This document shows, in pieces, positions 35,214 through 44,040 of a DNA stretch of 64,000 nt; position 1 is the first letter of the stretch; each line of letters begins with the position of its first letter. Location: contig NZ_NNRL01000164.1 in assembly GCF_002252505.1 (NCBI RefSeq), positions 186,001 to 250,000 of the forward strand, read 5' to 3'. The notes beneath the pieces are model-generated. The model had not been told where the DNA came from and did no database searches. It worked only from the letters and a program-made list of their open reading frames with translations. The DNA comes from Brucella grignonensis (GTDB lineage Bacteria > Pseudomonadota > Alphaproteobacteria > Rhizobiales > Rhizobiaceae). The position numbers and the translations under genes were made by a program.

Positions 35214-35316
35214 TAGAGCGCATCCCGAAAAGTGTGAAACGGTTTTCGGAAAAGATGCGCGTTAAAACAAATATTTAGAGCGCCGATCTGATCCAATCAG
35301 ATCGAAACGCGCTCTA
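35214..35316. repeat. RIME-like mosaic repeat, most intact copy
   Basis: TAGAGCGCATCCCGAAAAGTG through CGGTTTTCGG and GATGCGCG, then the second palindrome AGAGCGCCGATCTGATC / GATCAGATCG..CGCTCT family, ending GCGCTCTA. It lies between the cobT terminator and the Lrp gene stop. Confidence 0.9.
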
Positions 35317-35322
35317 AAAAAC

Positions 35323-35802
35323 TTAGTTGTTTTCTTTGTCCAGCACCATGTAGTCGAGCGGCAATTCGGTCGTGTACTTGATCTGCTCCATCGCAAAGGA
35401 TGAGGACACATCACGAATTTCGATCTTGCTGATGAGGCGCTTATAGAATGCGTCATAAGCCGCAATATCTGGCACTGCTACACGCAGCAGGTAATCGACA
35501 TCACCACTCATGCGGTAGAATTCGATGACTTCAGGAAACTCCTGAACCACTTCAGAAAAGCGCTTCAGCCATTCATTGCTGTGCGAACTGGTCCGTACCG
35601 ACACAAATACGGTGACGCGTGTGTTGACGCGTACCGGATCGAGGATTGCGACGCGGCGTTTGATGACGCCGTCTTCCTCGAGTTTCTGGATGCGGCGCCA
35701 GCAAGGTGTAGTGGAGAGGCCAACCTTCTTGGCGACATCTGCTACCGCCAGTGTTGCGTCTTCCTGCAGTAAGCGCAGTATTTTTCTGTCGAGCCTGTCC
35801 AT
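35323..35802 (-). CDS. Lrp/AsnC-family transcriptional regulator
   Basis: A 159-residue regulator with an N-terminal helix-turn-helix (LDRKILRLLQEDATLAVADVAKKVGLSTTPCWRRIQKLEEDGVI, the full-length AsnC signature) and a C-terminal RAM domain (EFPEVIEFYRMSGDVDYLLRVAVPD) that binds amino acids and mediates octamer assembly. The target and ligand are unknown; it has no divergent partner within 120 bases on the other strand, and the next gene upstream is on the same strand, so autoregulation or a distant regulon is likely. Confidence 0.9.
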   Translation of the reverse strand: MDRLDRKILRLLQEDATLAVADVAKKVGLSTTPCWRRIQKLEEDGVIKRRVAILDPVRVNTRVTVFVSVRTSSHSNEWLKRFSEVVQEFPEVIEFYRMSGDVDYLLRVAVPDIAAYDAFYKRLISKIEIRDVSSSFAMEQIKYTTELPLDYMVLDKENN

Positions 35803-35930
35803 ACGTTTTTTATCCCGGTATTAGAAATCGTTTCCCGAACTTTCCGGATCAATGAAACTTCATACCTTATGGTTCGCATTCATCCGAAATTACAGGAAAT
35901 TTATTCCAATGAAAATAAAGGAACTAAAAT

Positions 35931-36563
35931 TTATTTTCTATCCACCAGCAGGTGGCGGACTTTTTCGCGAAGAAGGGGAACGACTTCCTGATCAAACCAG
36001 GGATTTCGTTTGAGCCAACCGCTGTTACGCCAGGATGGATGCGGCAGAGGTAAAACTGTTCGTCCCGCAGCATTCGGTGTTTCCATAAAACTGCGCCAGT
36101 TCTGGACCGTTTCTGTGAGGCTCGCTTTGCGCCATTCAGGCAAATGATAGGCAAGCGCATATTGTCCGACGACCAGAATGAACTCGAGCTGCGGCATAGA
36201 AGCAAAGACACGATCATGCCAGGTCGGACGGCATTCGCGACGCGGTGGGAGATCGCCGCCATGCTTGTCATAACCAGGAAAGCAAAAACCCATTGGCACA
36301 ATTGCGAAACGCGCCGGATCGTAAAACTCCTCGCGTGTTGTGCCGAGCCATTGTCTCAAGCGATCACCAGAAGGGTCATTAAAGGGCAGGGAGCTGTTAT
36401 GCACACGTATCCCCGGAGCCTGCCCACAGATCGCAATGCGTGCAGTATCCGAGATTATGCATACCGGATTGGGTTCGTGCGGCAAAGGCGGCAGAAATTG
36501 AGGCGCGTCACGGCAAATGCGACAGGCTTGGATCGAGTGCCTGAGCTCGTCCATATTTTCCAT
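35931..36563 (-). CDS. Uracil-DNA glycosylase family protein
   Basis: A 210-residue protein of the UDG superfamily. An N-terminal Cys pair (CRICRDAP) is followed by ICGQAPGIRVHNSSLPFNDPSGDRLRQWLG, the water-activating/uracil-binding loop region, and PLPHPSWRN near the C terminus, the HPS motif of the DNA-intercalation loop. The Cys count is too low to be sure of the iron-sulfur cluster found in family 4 enzymes. It may repair deaminated bases, but glycosylase activity is not assured. It starts five bases after the nuclease gene stop, so the two form an operon. Confidence 0.82.
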   Translation of the reverse strand: MENMDELRHSIQACRICRDAPQFLPPLPHEPNPVCIISDTARIAICGQAPGIRVHNSSLPFNDPSGDRLRQWLGTTREEFYDPARFAIVPMGFCFPGYDKHGGDLPPRRECRPTWHDRVFASMPQLEFILVVGQYALAYHLPEWRKASLTETVQNWRSFMETPNAAGRTVLPLPHPSWRNSGWLKRNPWFDQEVVPLLREKVRHLLVDRK

Positions 36564-36568
36564 TATTC

Positions 36569-37240
36569 CTATCGGGCTCCAGACCAGAGAGAGTTTAACA
36601 AGGTAGAGACATAGCCTCTGATATAGCTGATCATATCGCTGATTACATCGGATGCAGACGTTTCGTGGCCTGTTTCCGGTTCAACATTCGGCTTTTGATG
36701 TTCCTTGCGCCATTGATACGGCACTTCAAAGCTGCCAGCCCAAATTCCTCGTTTCTCGCGGCGGGCGACAACCTCTTCGTTTCGGTAGTCGCCATAGGAG
36801 ACAGCCCAGCCTTGTTGCACCATCCATCTGTTGAGATCGGTCTCACCAAGATAGCATCGACCGAGATAACGCCCGTATTTATCGAGCCCTTCTTTTTCGC
36901 AGCGAATCGCAGTTCCACCGATTCTGCTGCGTAGTGCATTGCGCGCTTCCCGACCGCAGAGATAGCTATGATCACCGGTCTGACAGCTTTGCTCCATCTC
37001 GGGCGCGTCGATACCGAGAAGGCGGATGTGGGCCTTGTTGAGGATAACGGTGTCGCCATCAATGACATAGACGGTGCCCGCCAATGATTCTTTGGGCGGA
37101 CGATTGACGGGCAGGGATACGATTATTGCAATGAGTGCGGAAAAAATGAGCAAAGTTAAGAGGATGCTACCGAAAGCTCCACTTCTTCGCCGTCGTTCCG
37201 GTTGATATGGCCGCCTATAATAGCGCCGTCTGTTGGTCAT
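36569..37240 (-). CDS. Membrane-anchored thermonuclease-like (SNase) protein
   Basis: A 223-residue protein with a very Arg-rich N terminus (residues 1-20), one membrane segment (about 22-43), and a staphylococcal nuclease domain facing the periplasm. Catalytic elements are present: DGDT (61-64), IRLLGIDAPE with Arg73 and Asp78, and KYGRYLGRC with Arg124. Four cysteines (CQTGDHSYLC, RCEKEG, GRCY) could form disulfides. It precedes the UDG-like gene by five bases on the same strand. Confidence 0.88.
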   Translation of the reverse strand: MTNRRRYYRRPYQPERRRRSGAFGSILLTLLIFSALIAIIVSLPVNRPPKESLAGTVYVIDGDTVILNKAHIRLLGIDAPEMEQSCQTGDHSYLCGREARNALRSRIGGTAIRCEKEGLDKYGRYLGRCYLGETDLNRWMVQQGWAVSYGDYRNEEVVARREKRGIWAGSFEVPYQWRKEHQKPNVEPETGHETSASDVISDMISYIRGYVSTLLNSLWSGAR

Positions 37241-37510
37241 TATCCGATGCCCCCGACCTTGTCAGATCATAACTCATCCGGGAGTTTTGCAAAATTCCAC
37301 TGCTCTGGAAGTGATGGATCGTCACAATTTATTGGGGCCAACAACATTTGATTTTGTGTTGATTTAGCAACAGTCTTTACCATTGCTTTAGGCTAGAAAG
37401 ACGGGAGACACATTTTGCCCATTTCCCGCCACAAAGAAGCGTCACCGGATAGGAAAGGCAAAGGCCATTAACAACTCCGGGAAACGTTATTTCCCTCAGG
37501 ACAGGACGAA
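37241..37510. other. Intergenic region upstream of exoR
   Basis: Part of a 461-base gap between the divergent nuclease gene and exoR. A short palindrome (GGGAAA-CGTTA-TTTCCC, 37482-37498) lies just before the small ORF at 37511. This area probably holds the exoR promoter; ExoR relatives are autoregulated through ChvI, but no ChvI site could be identified by eye. Confidence 0.35.
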
Positions 37511-37702
37511 ATGAAGAAAGACGCATTGTTTCACAACGATCCGTTTTCGAGCAGCGAAAAGACTGCTCTGTTTTCATTTCGCATTTCTGGCAATGGCCGA
37601 GCTTTATTCCGTCAAAATCGGGTCGCAGTCTTGACGAAAAGACAATGTACTCTGTCACTTATGTCATCAACTTCTACCCAATGTGAAAGACCGGCGTTGT
37701 GA
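37511..37702 (+). CDS. Possible upstream ORF of exoR
   Basis: A 63-codon ORF with AGGA five bases before its ATG. Its stop codon TGA shares a base with the exoR ATG (TGATG), an arrangement typical of translational coupling, and exoR itself has a poor ribosome site. The product (starting MKKDALFHNDPFSSSEKTA) resembles no family I know, so a regulatory leader peptide is as likely as a functional protein, and it may be chance. Confidence 0.35.
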   Translation: MKKDALFHNDPFSSSEKTALFSFRISGNGRALFRQNRVAVLTKRQCTLSLMSSTSTQCERPAL

Positions 37703-38493
37703 TGCGTATTCGCAGTTTTTCATATCCCCTTATCGCTGCGGCACTTGGCTTGGCCATTGTCTGCAACAGCGCTTCGGCTTTTGATCTGAACGATGACTCC
37801 GAGAAATCACGGAGCCCGTTCGAGCTCTTCAAGTTTGGTTTCTCTGCCTATAAGAGCGGCCACAAGGATGAAGCCATCAAGGCGCTGCGTTATGCGGCGG
37901 AACGTGGTCATCAGGGTGCCAAGTGGAAGCTCGCTCGCATGTATGCCGATGGCGACGGTGTGGCAGAGGACGATTACGAAGCTTACCAGATTTTCGAAAA
38001 GATCGTCCGTGACGGTGCGGAACCGGGTTCTGAAAACGAGCCTTATGTCGCTGATGCGCTGGTCGCGCTCGCGGGTTACGTAAAGCGCGGTATTCCCGGT
38101 TCTCCGGTTAATTCTGATCCAAAATTCGCCCGTAACCTTTATGTGCAGGCTGCATCCAATTTTGGCGATCCGGCTGCTCAGTATGAGCTTGGCAAGATGC
38201 TGCTGGACGGTGAGGGTGGTGAACGCAATTCAATGCAGGCCGCTCGCTGGTTCCAGCTTGCGGCCAAGAAGGGGAATGCAAGCGCTCAGGCCATGCTTGG
38301 CAATATGCTGTTTCAGGCTGGAAAGACCGTTCGGGGCCTTGCCATGCTCACCGCAGCATTCGAGCGTTGTCCGACGGAGGATTGCACCTGGATCCGCGAT
38401 ATGCAGGAGCAGGCTTTCTCTATCGCCGGTGAAGCTGATCGTCGCAACGCTATAGCGCTCTCAAGCAACTACGTCGCCAAAGGTGACTTTTAA
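37702..38493 (+). CDS. exoR: Periplasmic regulator ExoR (Sel1-repeat protein)
   Basis: A 263-residue exported protein with signal peptide (ending SASA near residue 26) followed by Sel1-like repeats: EAIKALRYAAERGHQGAKWKLARMYADGDGV, ARNLYVQAASNFGDPAAQYELGKMLLDGEG, and ARWFQLAAKKGNASAQAMLGNM. The sequence FELFKFGFSAYKSG and KRGIPGSPV closely match ExoR of Sinorhizobium and Agrobacterium. There ExoR binds the ChvG sensor in the periplasm and holds the ChvG-ChvI system off until acid-induced proteolysis. ATG 37702 overlaps the stop of a small upstream ORF. A hydrophilic C terminus ends the protein. Confidence 0.93.
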   Translation: MRIRSFSYPLIAAALGLAIVCNSASAFDLNDDSEKSRSPFELFKFGFSAYKSGHKDEAIKALRYAAERGHQGAKWKLARMYADGDGVAEDDYEAYQIFEKIVRDGAEPGSENEPYVADALVALAGYVKRGIPGSPVNSDPKFARNLYVQAASNFGDPAAQYELGKMLLDGEGGERNSMQAARWFQLAAKKGNASAQAMLGNMLFQAGKTVRGLAMLTAAFERCPTEDCTWIRDMQEQAFSIAGEADRRNAIALSSNYVAKGDF

Positions 38494-38540
38494 AAGCTGA
38501 TCGATGAGCTTCGTATTCCAAAAAGCTCTCGATCATGAAA

Positions 38541-39323
38541 TCAGACAGACAATGTTACCGTTACGGGTACATGATCTGACGGCTTTTCCCACGCTCTGAC
38601 GTGTTTTTCGATATCTGTTGAAACGAAATGGTTTGCTGCTTCCGGCGATAACATCAGATGATCGATGCGAATGCCGTTGTTCTTCTGCCAGGCTCCAGCC
38701 TGATAATCCCAGAATGTATAGACACCGTCTTCGTCCGTCGCCGCACGAACAGCTTCTGTGAAGCCCAGATTTTCAAGTCGGCGGAATGCCTGACGTGATT
38801 GCGGCTGAAACAGTGCATCACCGAGCCATTGCTGCGGGTTTTTCGCATCGTTAGGCTCCGGGATGACGTTATAGTCCCCAGCAAGAACAAGCGGTTCTTC
38901 CAGTTCAAGCCGGCTTTTCGCCCAGGTCTCCAGACGCTGCATCCAGGACAGCTTGTAGGGGAATTTCTCAGTATCGACGGGGTTGCCGTTGGGCAAATAC
39001 AGCGACACGACACGGAGAACACCCTTATCTGTCGAAAAAACAGCCTCAATGAAGCGCGCCTGTTCATCGCTGTCATCGCCGGGAAGCCCGCGATTGACCT
39101 CATCAGGCGATTTTTTGGAAAGGATCGCGACCCCGTTAAAGCCCTTCTGGCCATGAGTCTCGACGTGATAGCCGAGCGCTTCAATTTCCAGTCGCGGGAA
39201 CAGATCGTCCACGGACTTGATTTCCTGAAGGCAGGCGATGTCAGGCGACGATTCCTTCAGCCAATGCTGGAGGTTTTCGATACGCGCCTTGACGCCATTA
39301 ATGTTCCATGTCGCGATTTTCAT
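38541..39323 (-). CDS. xthA: Exodeoxyribonuclease III
   Basis: A 260-residue DNase I-like AP endonuclease and 3'-5' exonuclease for base-excision repair. Motifs: KIATWNINGVKAR, CLQEIKSVDD with catalytic Glu34, LYLPNGNPVDTEKF, LAGDYNVIPEPND, and the terminal PSDHVPVTVTLSV holding the Asp-His pair. The ATG at 39323 gives the canonical MKIATWN start; no strong ribosome site is visible upstream, and a longer ORF to 39449 adds residues without homology. Confidence 0.95.
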   Translation of the reverse strand: MKIATWNINGVKARIENLQHWLKESSPDIACLQEIKSVDDLFPRLEIEALGYHVETHGQKGFNGVAILSKKSPDEVNRGLPGDDSDEQARFIEAVFSTDKGVLRVVSLYLPNGNPVDTEKFPYKLSWMQRLETWAKSRLELEEPLVLAGDYNVIPEPNDAKNPQQWLGDALFQPQSRQAFRRLENLGFTEAVRAATDEDGVYTFWDYQAGAWQKNNGIRIDHLMLSPEAANHFVSTDIEKHVRAWEKPSDHVPVTVTLSV

Positions 39324-39476
39324 GATGAAATGATTAGGCGGAAGACGAGGCGAGGGCAAGCGCTGCCCTCTCTCCATCACAGAATTTCGACTTGTCTGAT
39401 AATTATTCAAATGCCATTTGTATTGCCGCTTTTGCGTTCCTATCTCCAAGAAACCGTAGCCAAACAGGAGATTTGA

Positions 39477-40184
39477 ATGTTCGACGCCAAAAAGCTTCTC
39501 GACCAGTTTCTGGGATCACAAATTCCGGGCATGTCCGGAAGCGTTCGCGACAAGGCGGGGCAGGCCACTGATCTGGCCAAGAAAAACCCATTGGCTACCG
39601 GTGCAATTGCCGCGGCAATTCTTGGCACAAAAACCGGACGTAAGCTCGCTGGCAATGTTGCGACGGCAGGCGGTATCGCGGCAATTGCGGGCCTGGGTTA
39701 TCTCGCCTACAAGAACTACAAATCTGGTCAGCAGCCGCAGACAGCTGAGCAGCCAGTCGCAAAAGAGCCGGAATTGCTTCCACCACCACCGGCAGATTCA
39801 CCGTTTCATCCGCAGTCACCGGCAATGAGCAACAGTTTTGCATTGACGCTTGTGCAGGCAATGATTGCTGCCGCAAAGGCTGATGGCCACATTGATGATG
39901 CGGAACGCGCACGCATTATGGAAAAGGTTCAGATTTCAGGCCTTGATGATGAAGCGGAAGCCTTTTTTGAGAAAGAACTCGCTGATCCGATTGATATCGA
40001 TGCGCTGGTAGCCGCTGCTCAGACTGAAGAGCAGAAGGTCGAGCTTTATACAGCATCGCGTCTGACCATTGATCCTGACAGCCGTGCGGAGCGTGGATAT
40101 CTCGATATGCTGGCCGGTCGCCTTGGTTTGCCGGATGCGCTGGTCGATCATATTGATGCGACGGTTTCATCTGTTAAAGCCTGA
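39477..40184 (+). CDS. DUF533 (YebE-like, TerB-fold) protein
   Basis: A 235-residue protein. The first third has DAKKLLDQFLG, a Gly/Ala-rich hydrophobic segment (about 40-80, TGAIAAAILGTKTGRKLAG) and a Pro-rich linker. The second half is the TerB-like helical domain: LVQAMIAAAKADGHIDDAERARIMEKV and ADPIDIDALVAAA. DUF533 proteins are inner-membrane associated; their role is unknown, with some stress links. CAGGAG lies six bases before the ATG. A good terminator follows. Confidence 0.88.
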   Translation: MFDAKKLLDQFLGSQIPGMSGSVRDKAGQATDLAKKNPLATGAIAAAILGTKTGRKLAGNVATAGGIAAIAGLGYLAYKNYKSGQQPQTAEQPVAKEPELLPPPPADSPFHPQSPAMSNSFALTLVQAMIAAAKADGHIDDAERARIMEKVQISGLDDEAEAFFEKELADPIDIDALVAAAQTEEQKVELYTASRLTIDPDSRAERGYLDMLAGRLGLPDALVDHIDATVSSVKA

Positions 40185-40189
40185 TAAAA

Positions 40190-40225
40190 CAAAACCGGCT
40201 GCGTAATGCAGCCGGTTTCTTTTTT
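40190..40225. terminator. Terminator between DUF533 gene and erpA
   Basis: AAACCGGCTGC / GCAGCCGGTTT stem, 5-base loop, then CTTTTTT on the plus strand. Confidence 0.92.
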
Positions 40226-40241
40226 CGAATGCTGGAATTGA

Positions 40242-40568
40242 TCAGATCGCGAAGCTTGTACCGCAGCCGCAGGATGCCGTGGCGTTCGGATTGCGGATCT
40301 GAAACGATTGTCCCATCAGGTCATCGACAAAATCAATCTGGGAACCATCCATGTAAGGAACGGAGATTGAGTCGATCAGCACCTTGGCGCCAAGCTTTTC
40401 GATGACGATGTCATCATCGGATTGGTCATCAACCAGATCATATTTGTAAGAAAAGCCAGAGCAGCCGCCGCCCTCGACAGAAACGCGAAGTGCTGTTTTG
40501 CCCGGTTCGGAACTGATAATTTTTGCAATCCGCTTGGCTGCGGATTCAGAAACGGTAATGTCTGTCAT
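40242..40568 (-). CDS. erpA: A-type iron-sulfur carrier protein, ErpA/IscA family
   Basis: A 108-residue HesB/IscA/SufA-fold protein that carries iron-sulfur clusters to apo-enzymes. The three ligand cysteines are Cys36 in GGGCSGFSYK and Cys100/Cys102 in CGCGTSF. Length and the DLVDDQSDDDIVIE stretch match alphaproteobacterial ErpA-type proteins, though separation from IscA is not certain by eye. It is divergent from dgt. Confidence 0.9.
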   Translation of the reverse strand: MTDITVSESAAKRIAKIISSEPGKTALRVSVEGGGCSGFSYKYDLVDDQSDDDIVIEKLGAKVLIDSISVPYMDGSQIDFVDDLMGQSFQIRNPNATASCGCGTSFAI

Positions 40569-40735
40569 CTGCCTTGTTCCGCTTGCAATTGCGTATGCCG
40601 GATTGAACCAATTGAGAATTGTCCAGAATACGCGTACTTGCCTTCATGTTTAACTGATAGCTATGAACGCAACGTGTGGAAGTCAATGTCCACCTGAGTT
40701 TAGCGTAATCATATTACAGTGAGGAATGCATCGCA

Positions 40736-41962
40736 ATGTCCCCGGAAGGAATTGGATCGCTGGAAGGAATTGGCTTCGGTTATCGCGAGCGTGCGCCCTA
40801 TGCCTGCAATCCTGCCTTGACCCGCGGGCGACTGGTTCCTGAGCCTGAAAGTGCAACGCGAACGCCTTTCCAACGCGACCGCGACCGAATCATTCACTCG
40901 ACTGCGTTTCGTCGCCTCAAACATAAGACGCAGGTTTTCATTGCCCATGAGGGCGATCACTATCGAACCCGTCTGACGCATACCATCGAGGTGGCGCAGA
41001 TTGCCCGCGCACTGGCGCGCGCTTTACGACTGGATGAAGACCTCGCGGAAGCTGTAGCACTTGTGCATGATTTCGGTCATACGCCGTTTGGACATACCGG
41101 CGAAGAAGCACTCAATGAACGCATGAAGCTCTATGGCGGCTTTGATCACAACGCTCAGTCTCTTCGCATTGTGACGAAGCTTGAGCACCGCTATGCGGAT
41201 TTCGACGGACTAAACCTCTCGTGGGAAACCCTTGAGGGGCTGGTGAAGCACAATGGTCCGCTGATCGGCCCCTATGCTACGCATTCAGATGAGCCGGTTC
41301 CACTGCCCATCCTTGATTTCAACGAGCGTTACGATCTCGAATTGTCGCGCTTTGCGAGCCTTGAAGCGCAATGCGCGGCCATTGCCGATGATATTGCTTA
41401 TAATGCGCATGATATAGACGATGGCCTCCGTTCCGGCCTGCTTAAACTGGAGGGGCTCGATGAGGTGCCGCTTACAAAGCGCCTTCTGGATATCGTGAGA
41501 GCGCGTTATCCGGCACTTGATGCGGTACGCACCGGGCACGAGCTGGTACGGCGGCAGATTACAATCATGGTTGAGGATGTGATCGCTGAATCACAGCGTC
41601 GTATTGCTGCGGCTGAGCCTCAGAGTGTCGAGGATGTGCAGGCCCAGCCGCGCGCACTTGTGGGTTTTTCGGATGCAATGAGGGATGAAGAGAAAGCTCT
41701 GAAGCGCTTTTTGTTCAAGAACCTCTATTTTCACGAGAGTGTTGTTGTTCGCAGACATGCGGCCGACAAAATCGTGCAGGACCTGTTCGATATATGTTTT
41801 GACAATCCCGCCATCATGCCTGCGGAGTGGCAAACGGGCTGCGAAACGCTTGATGAGGCGGGTCGCGCTCTCCGTGTTGCAGACTATCTGGCCGGTATGA
41901 CTGACAATTATGCGGTGCGGGAACACCGACGATTGTTTGACCATACACCCGATTTAGCTTAA
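40736..41962 (+). CDS. dgt: Deoxyguanosinetriphosphate triphosphohydrolase-like protein
   Basis: An HD-domain dNTPase of the type 2 group, 408 residues, that cuts dNTPs to deoxynucleosides and triphosphate. The N-terminal signature [27 protein letters not shown], the metal-binding H...HD ([13 protein letters not shown] and [15 protein letters not shown]), and [20 protein letters not shown] are all present. The usual length in alphaproteobacteria is about 400. The ATG is ten bases from GAGGA. It lies 118 bases before argS on the same strand, a common order in Rhizobiales. Confidence 0.93.
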   Translation: MSPEGIGSLEGIGFGYRERAPYACNPALTRGRLVPEPESATRTPFQRDRDRIIHSTAFRRLKHKTQVFIAHEGDHYRTRLTHTIEVAQIARALARALRLDEDLAEAVALVHDFGHTPFGHTGEEALNERMKLYGGFDHNAQSLRIVTKLEHRYADFDGLNLSWETLEGLVKHNGPLIGPYATHSDEPVPLPILDFNERYDLELSRFASLEAQCAAIADDIAYNAHDIDDGLRSGLLKLEGLDEVPLTKRLLDIVRARYPALDAVRTGHELVRRQITIMVEDVIAESQRRIAAAEPQSVEDVQAQPRALVGFSDAMRDEEKALKRFLFKNLYFHESVVVRRHAADKIVQDLFDICFDNPAIMPAEWQTGCETLDEAGRALRVADYLAGMTDNYAVREHRRLFDHTPDLA

Positions 41963-42080
41963 TCGGGTCGGGACGAAGCGGGTCCTGGAGCTTAAATGCG
42001 TCGGGATCTTTGCTATTTTTATGATGAGCCGACGCCGGAAATCGCAACTATAACCGGACTGAGGCCTGACAGGACGAACC

Positions 42081-43838
42081 ATGAATATCTTTGCAGATTT
42101 CGACGCGCGTATTAAAAAAACGTTGCAAGATATTGATCTGAAAGCGAAAGATGGCGGCGATCTCGATCTGTCGCGTATCAGCGTGGAGCCACCGCGTGAC
42201 GCTTCGCACGGTGATATTGCCACCAATGCTGCCATGGTGCTTTCCAAGGCTGTGGGCCAGAACCCGCGCGAGCTTGCCACTGCGATTGCCGATGCGCTGA
42301 AGTCTGATAAGGATGTCGCCACGGTTGATGTCGCTGGCCCAGGCTTTATCAATCTGCGTCTGAAAGATACCTACTGGCAGCGTGAGCTGGCCGCTATGCT
42401 CAATGAAGGCACCGATTTCGGACGCTCGAAGCTTGGCACAGGCACCAAAGTCAATGTCGAATATGTTTCGGCCAACCCGACAGGTCCGATGCATGTTGGC
42501 CATTGCCGTGGCGCAGTCGTCGGTGATGTGCTGGCGAATCTGTTGAAATTTGCAGGCTTCGACGTCGTCAAAGAATATTATATCAACGACGCTGGCGCAC
42601 AGATCGATGTGCTGGCACGTTCGGTTATTCTGCGCTACCGCGAAGCACTGGGTGAAGAGATCGGTGAGATTCCAGCTGGTCTTTATCCAGGCGATTATCT
42701 CGTTCCTGTCGGCGAGGCGCTCGCCAAGGAGTTTGGCAACAAGCTTCTCGAAATGCCGGAAGATGAAGCTTTCGCAATCGTCAAGGAACGCACGATCGAC
42801 GCCATGATGGCGATGATCCGCGCCGACCTTGATGCGCTGAATGTGCATCACGATGTCTTCTATTCCGAGCGTAAGCTTCATGCTGATCATGCGCGCGTTA
42901 TTCGCGCTGCGATCAACGATCTGACGCTCAAGGGCCATGTCTACAAGGGCAAGCTGCCGCCGCCGAAGGGGCAGCTGCCGGAAGAATGGGAAGATCGTGA
43001 GCAGACCCTGTTCCGTTCGACCGAAGTGGGCGACGATATTGATCGTCCGCTGATGAAGTCTGATGGCACGTTCACCTATTTCGCAGCTGACGTCGCTTAC
43101 TTCAAAGACAAATATGATCGCGGCTTCAATGAGATGGTCTATGTGCTGGGCGCCGATCATGGCGGCTACGTCAAGCGTCTTGAAGCTGTTGCGCGGGCTG
43201 TTTCTGACGGTAAGGCCAAGCTCACCGTTCTGCTTTGCCAGCTCGTAAAGCTGTTCCGCGATGGCGAACCCGTGCGCATGTCCAAGCGTTCGGGCGAATT
43301 CATCACGTTGCGTGAAGTGGTGGATGAAGTTGGCCGCGATCCGGTTCGTTTCATGATGCTTTATCGGAAGAACGATGCGCCGCTCGATTTCGATTTTGCG
43401 AAAGTGACTGAACAGTCCAAGGACAACCCGATTTTCTACGTGCAGTATGCTTCGGCGCGCTGCCATTCGGTTTTCCGCCAGGCTGTCGACCAGCTTGGGC
43501 TGAGCGATCTTGATCGCGTATCGATGGCCGGACATTTCGACAAGCTGACCGATGAGAGCGAAATCGCACTCGTTCGCAAGCTCGCCGAATATCCGCGTCT
43601 GATCGAAGCTGCGGCGACGCATCAGGAGCCACATCGCCTCGCTTTTTACCTCTATGACCTCGCCAGTGCGTTCCATTCTCAGTGGAATAAGGGCACCGAG
43701 AACACAGACTTACGTTTTATTAAGGTTAACGATCCAGAATTGTCTCTAGCAAGGCTAGGGCTAGTACAGGTCGTTTCCGATGTGCTGACGTCCGGTTTGA
43801 CAATAATCGGTGCGGATGCTCCAACGGAAATGCGCTAG
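42081..43838 (+). CDS. argS: Arginyl-tRNA synthetase
   Basis: Charges tRNA-Arg. The 585-residue class I synthetase has the N-terminal tRNA-binding domain (from [15 protein letters not shown]), [25 protein letters not shown] with the HIGH-type motif HVGH, the KMSKS-type [11 protein letters not shown], and the C-terminal anticodon-binding DALR domain ([15 protein letters not shown] to the end). AGGACGAACC precedes the start. A long minus-strand ORF (542 codons) across it is a shadow. The next gene, a SPOR protein, follows 202 bases later. Confidence 0.97.
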   Translation: MNIFADFDARIKKTLQDIDLKAKDGGDLDLSRISVEPPRDASHGDIATNAAMVLSKAVGQNPRELATAIADALKSDKDVATVDVAGPGFINLRLKDTYWQRELAAMLNEGTDFGRSKLGTGTKVNVEYVSANPTGPMHVGHCRGAVVGDVLANLLKFAGFDVVKEYYINDAGAQIDVLARSVILRYREALGEEIGEIPAGLYPGDYLVPVGEALAKEFGNKLLEMPEDEAFAIVKERTIDAMMAMIRADLDALNVHHDVFYSERKLHADHARVIRAAINDLTLKGHVYKGKLPPPKGQLPEEWEDREQTLFRSTEVGDDIDRPLMKSDGTFTYFAADVAYFKDKYDRGFNEMVYVLGADHGGYVKRLEAVARAVSDGKAKLTVLLCQLVKLFRDGEPVRMSKRSGEFITLREVVDEVGRDPVRFMMLYRKNDAPLDFDFAKVTEQSKDNPIFYVQYASARCHSVFRQAVDQLGLSDLDRVSMAGHFDKLTDESEIALVRKLAEYPRLIEAAATHQEPHRLAFYLYDLASAFHSQWNKGTENTDLRFIKVNDPELSLARLGLVQVVSDVLTSGLTIIGADAPTEMR

Positions 43839-43901
43839 GACGGTTTCGTCATCCGCAAGTTCAACCAAGGTGTTGAGCGGATGTCGGCAAGTCAAAAAGA
43901 T

Positions 43902-43936
43902 GGAAGATCAACGAGGGTGCAAGTCGTCGATCTTCC
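43902..43936. terminator. Hairpin after argS
   Basis: GGAAGATC-ACGA pairs with TCGT-GATCTTCC (one bulge), a 12-bp stem with a loop of about 9 bases. A clear T-run is absent, so termination is only probable. Confidence 0.5.
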
Positions 43937-44040
43937 TTCAGGCGCATGAAACTTCCGTCAACTTTTGCCCACATTGCCTCGCTACAACGTAATGTATCGA
44001 GACGTCTTGCGACGTCCAGGGTTTGAGTTAGGAACACACC

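Noticed and set aside
42048-43676. A 542-codon minus-strand ORF antisense to argS
   Set aside because: Complete ArgS motifs on the plus strand explain the region; the antisense product resembles nothing known and has no ribosome site.
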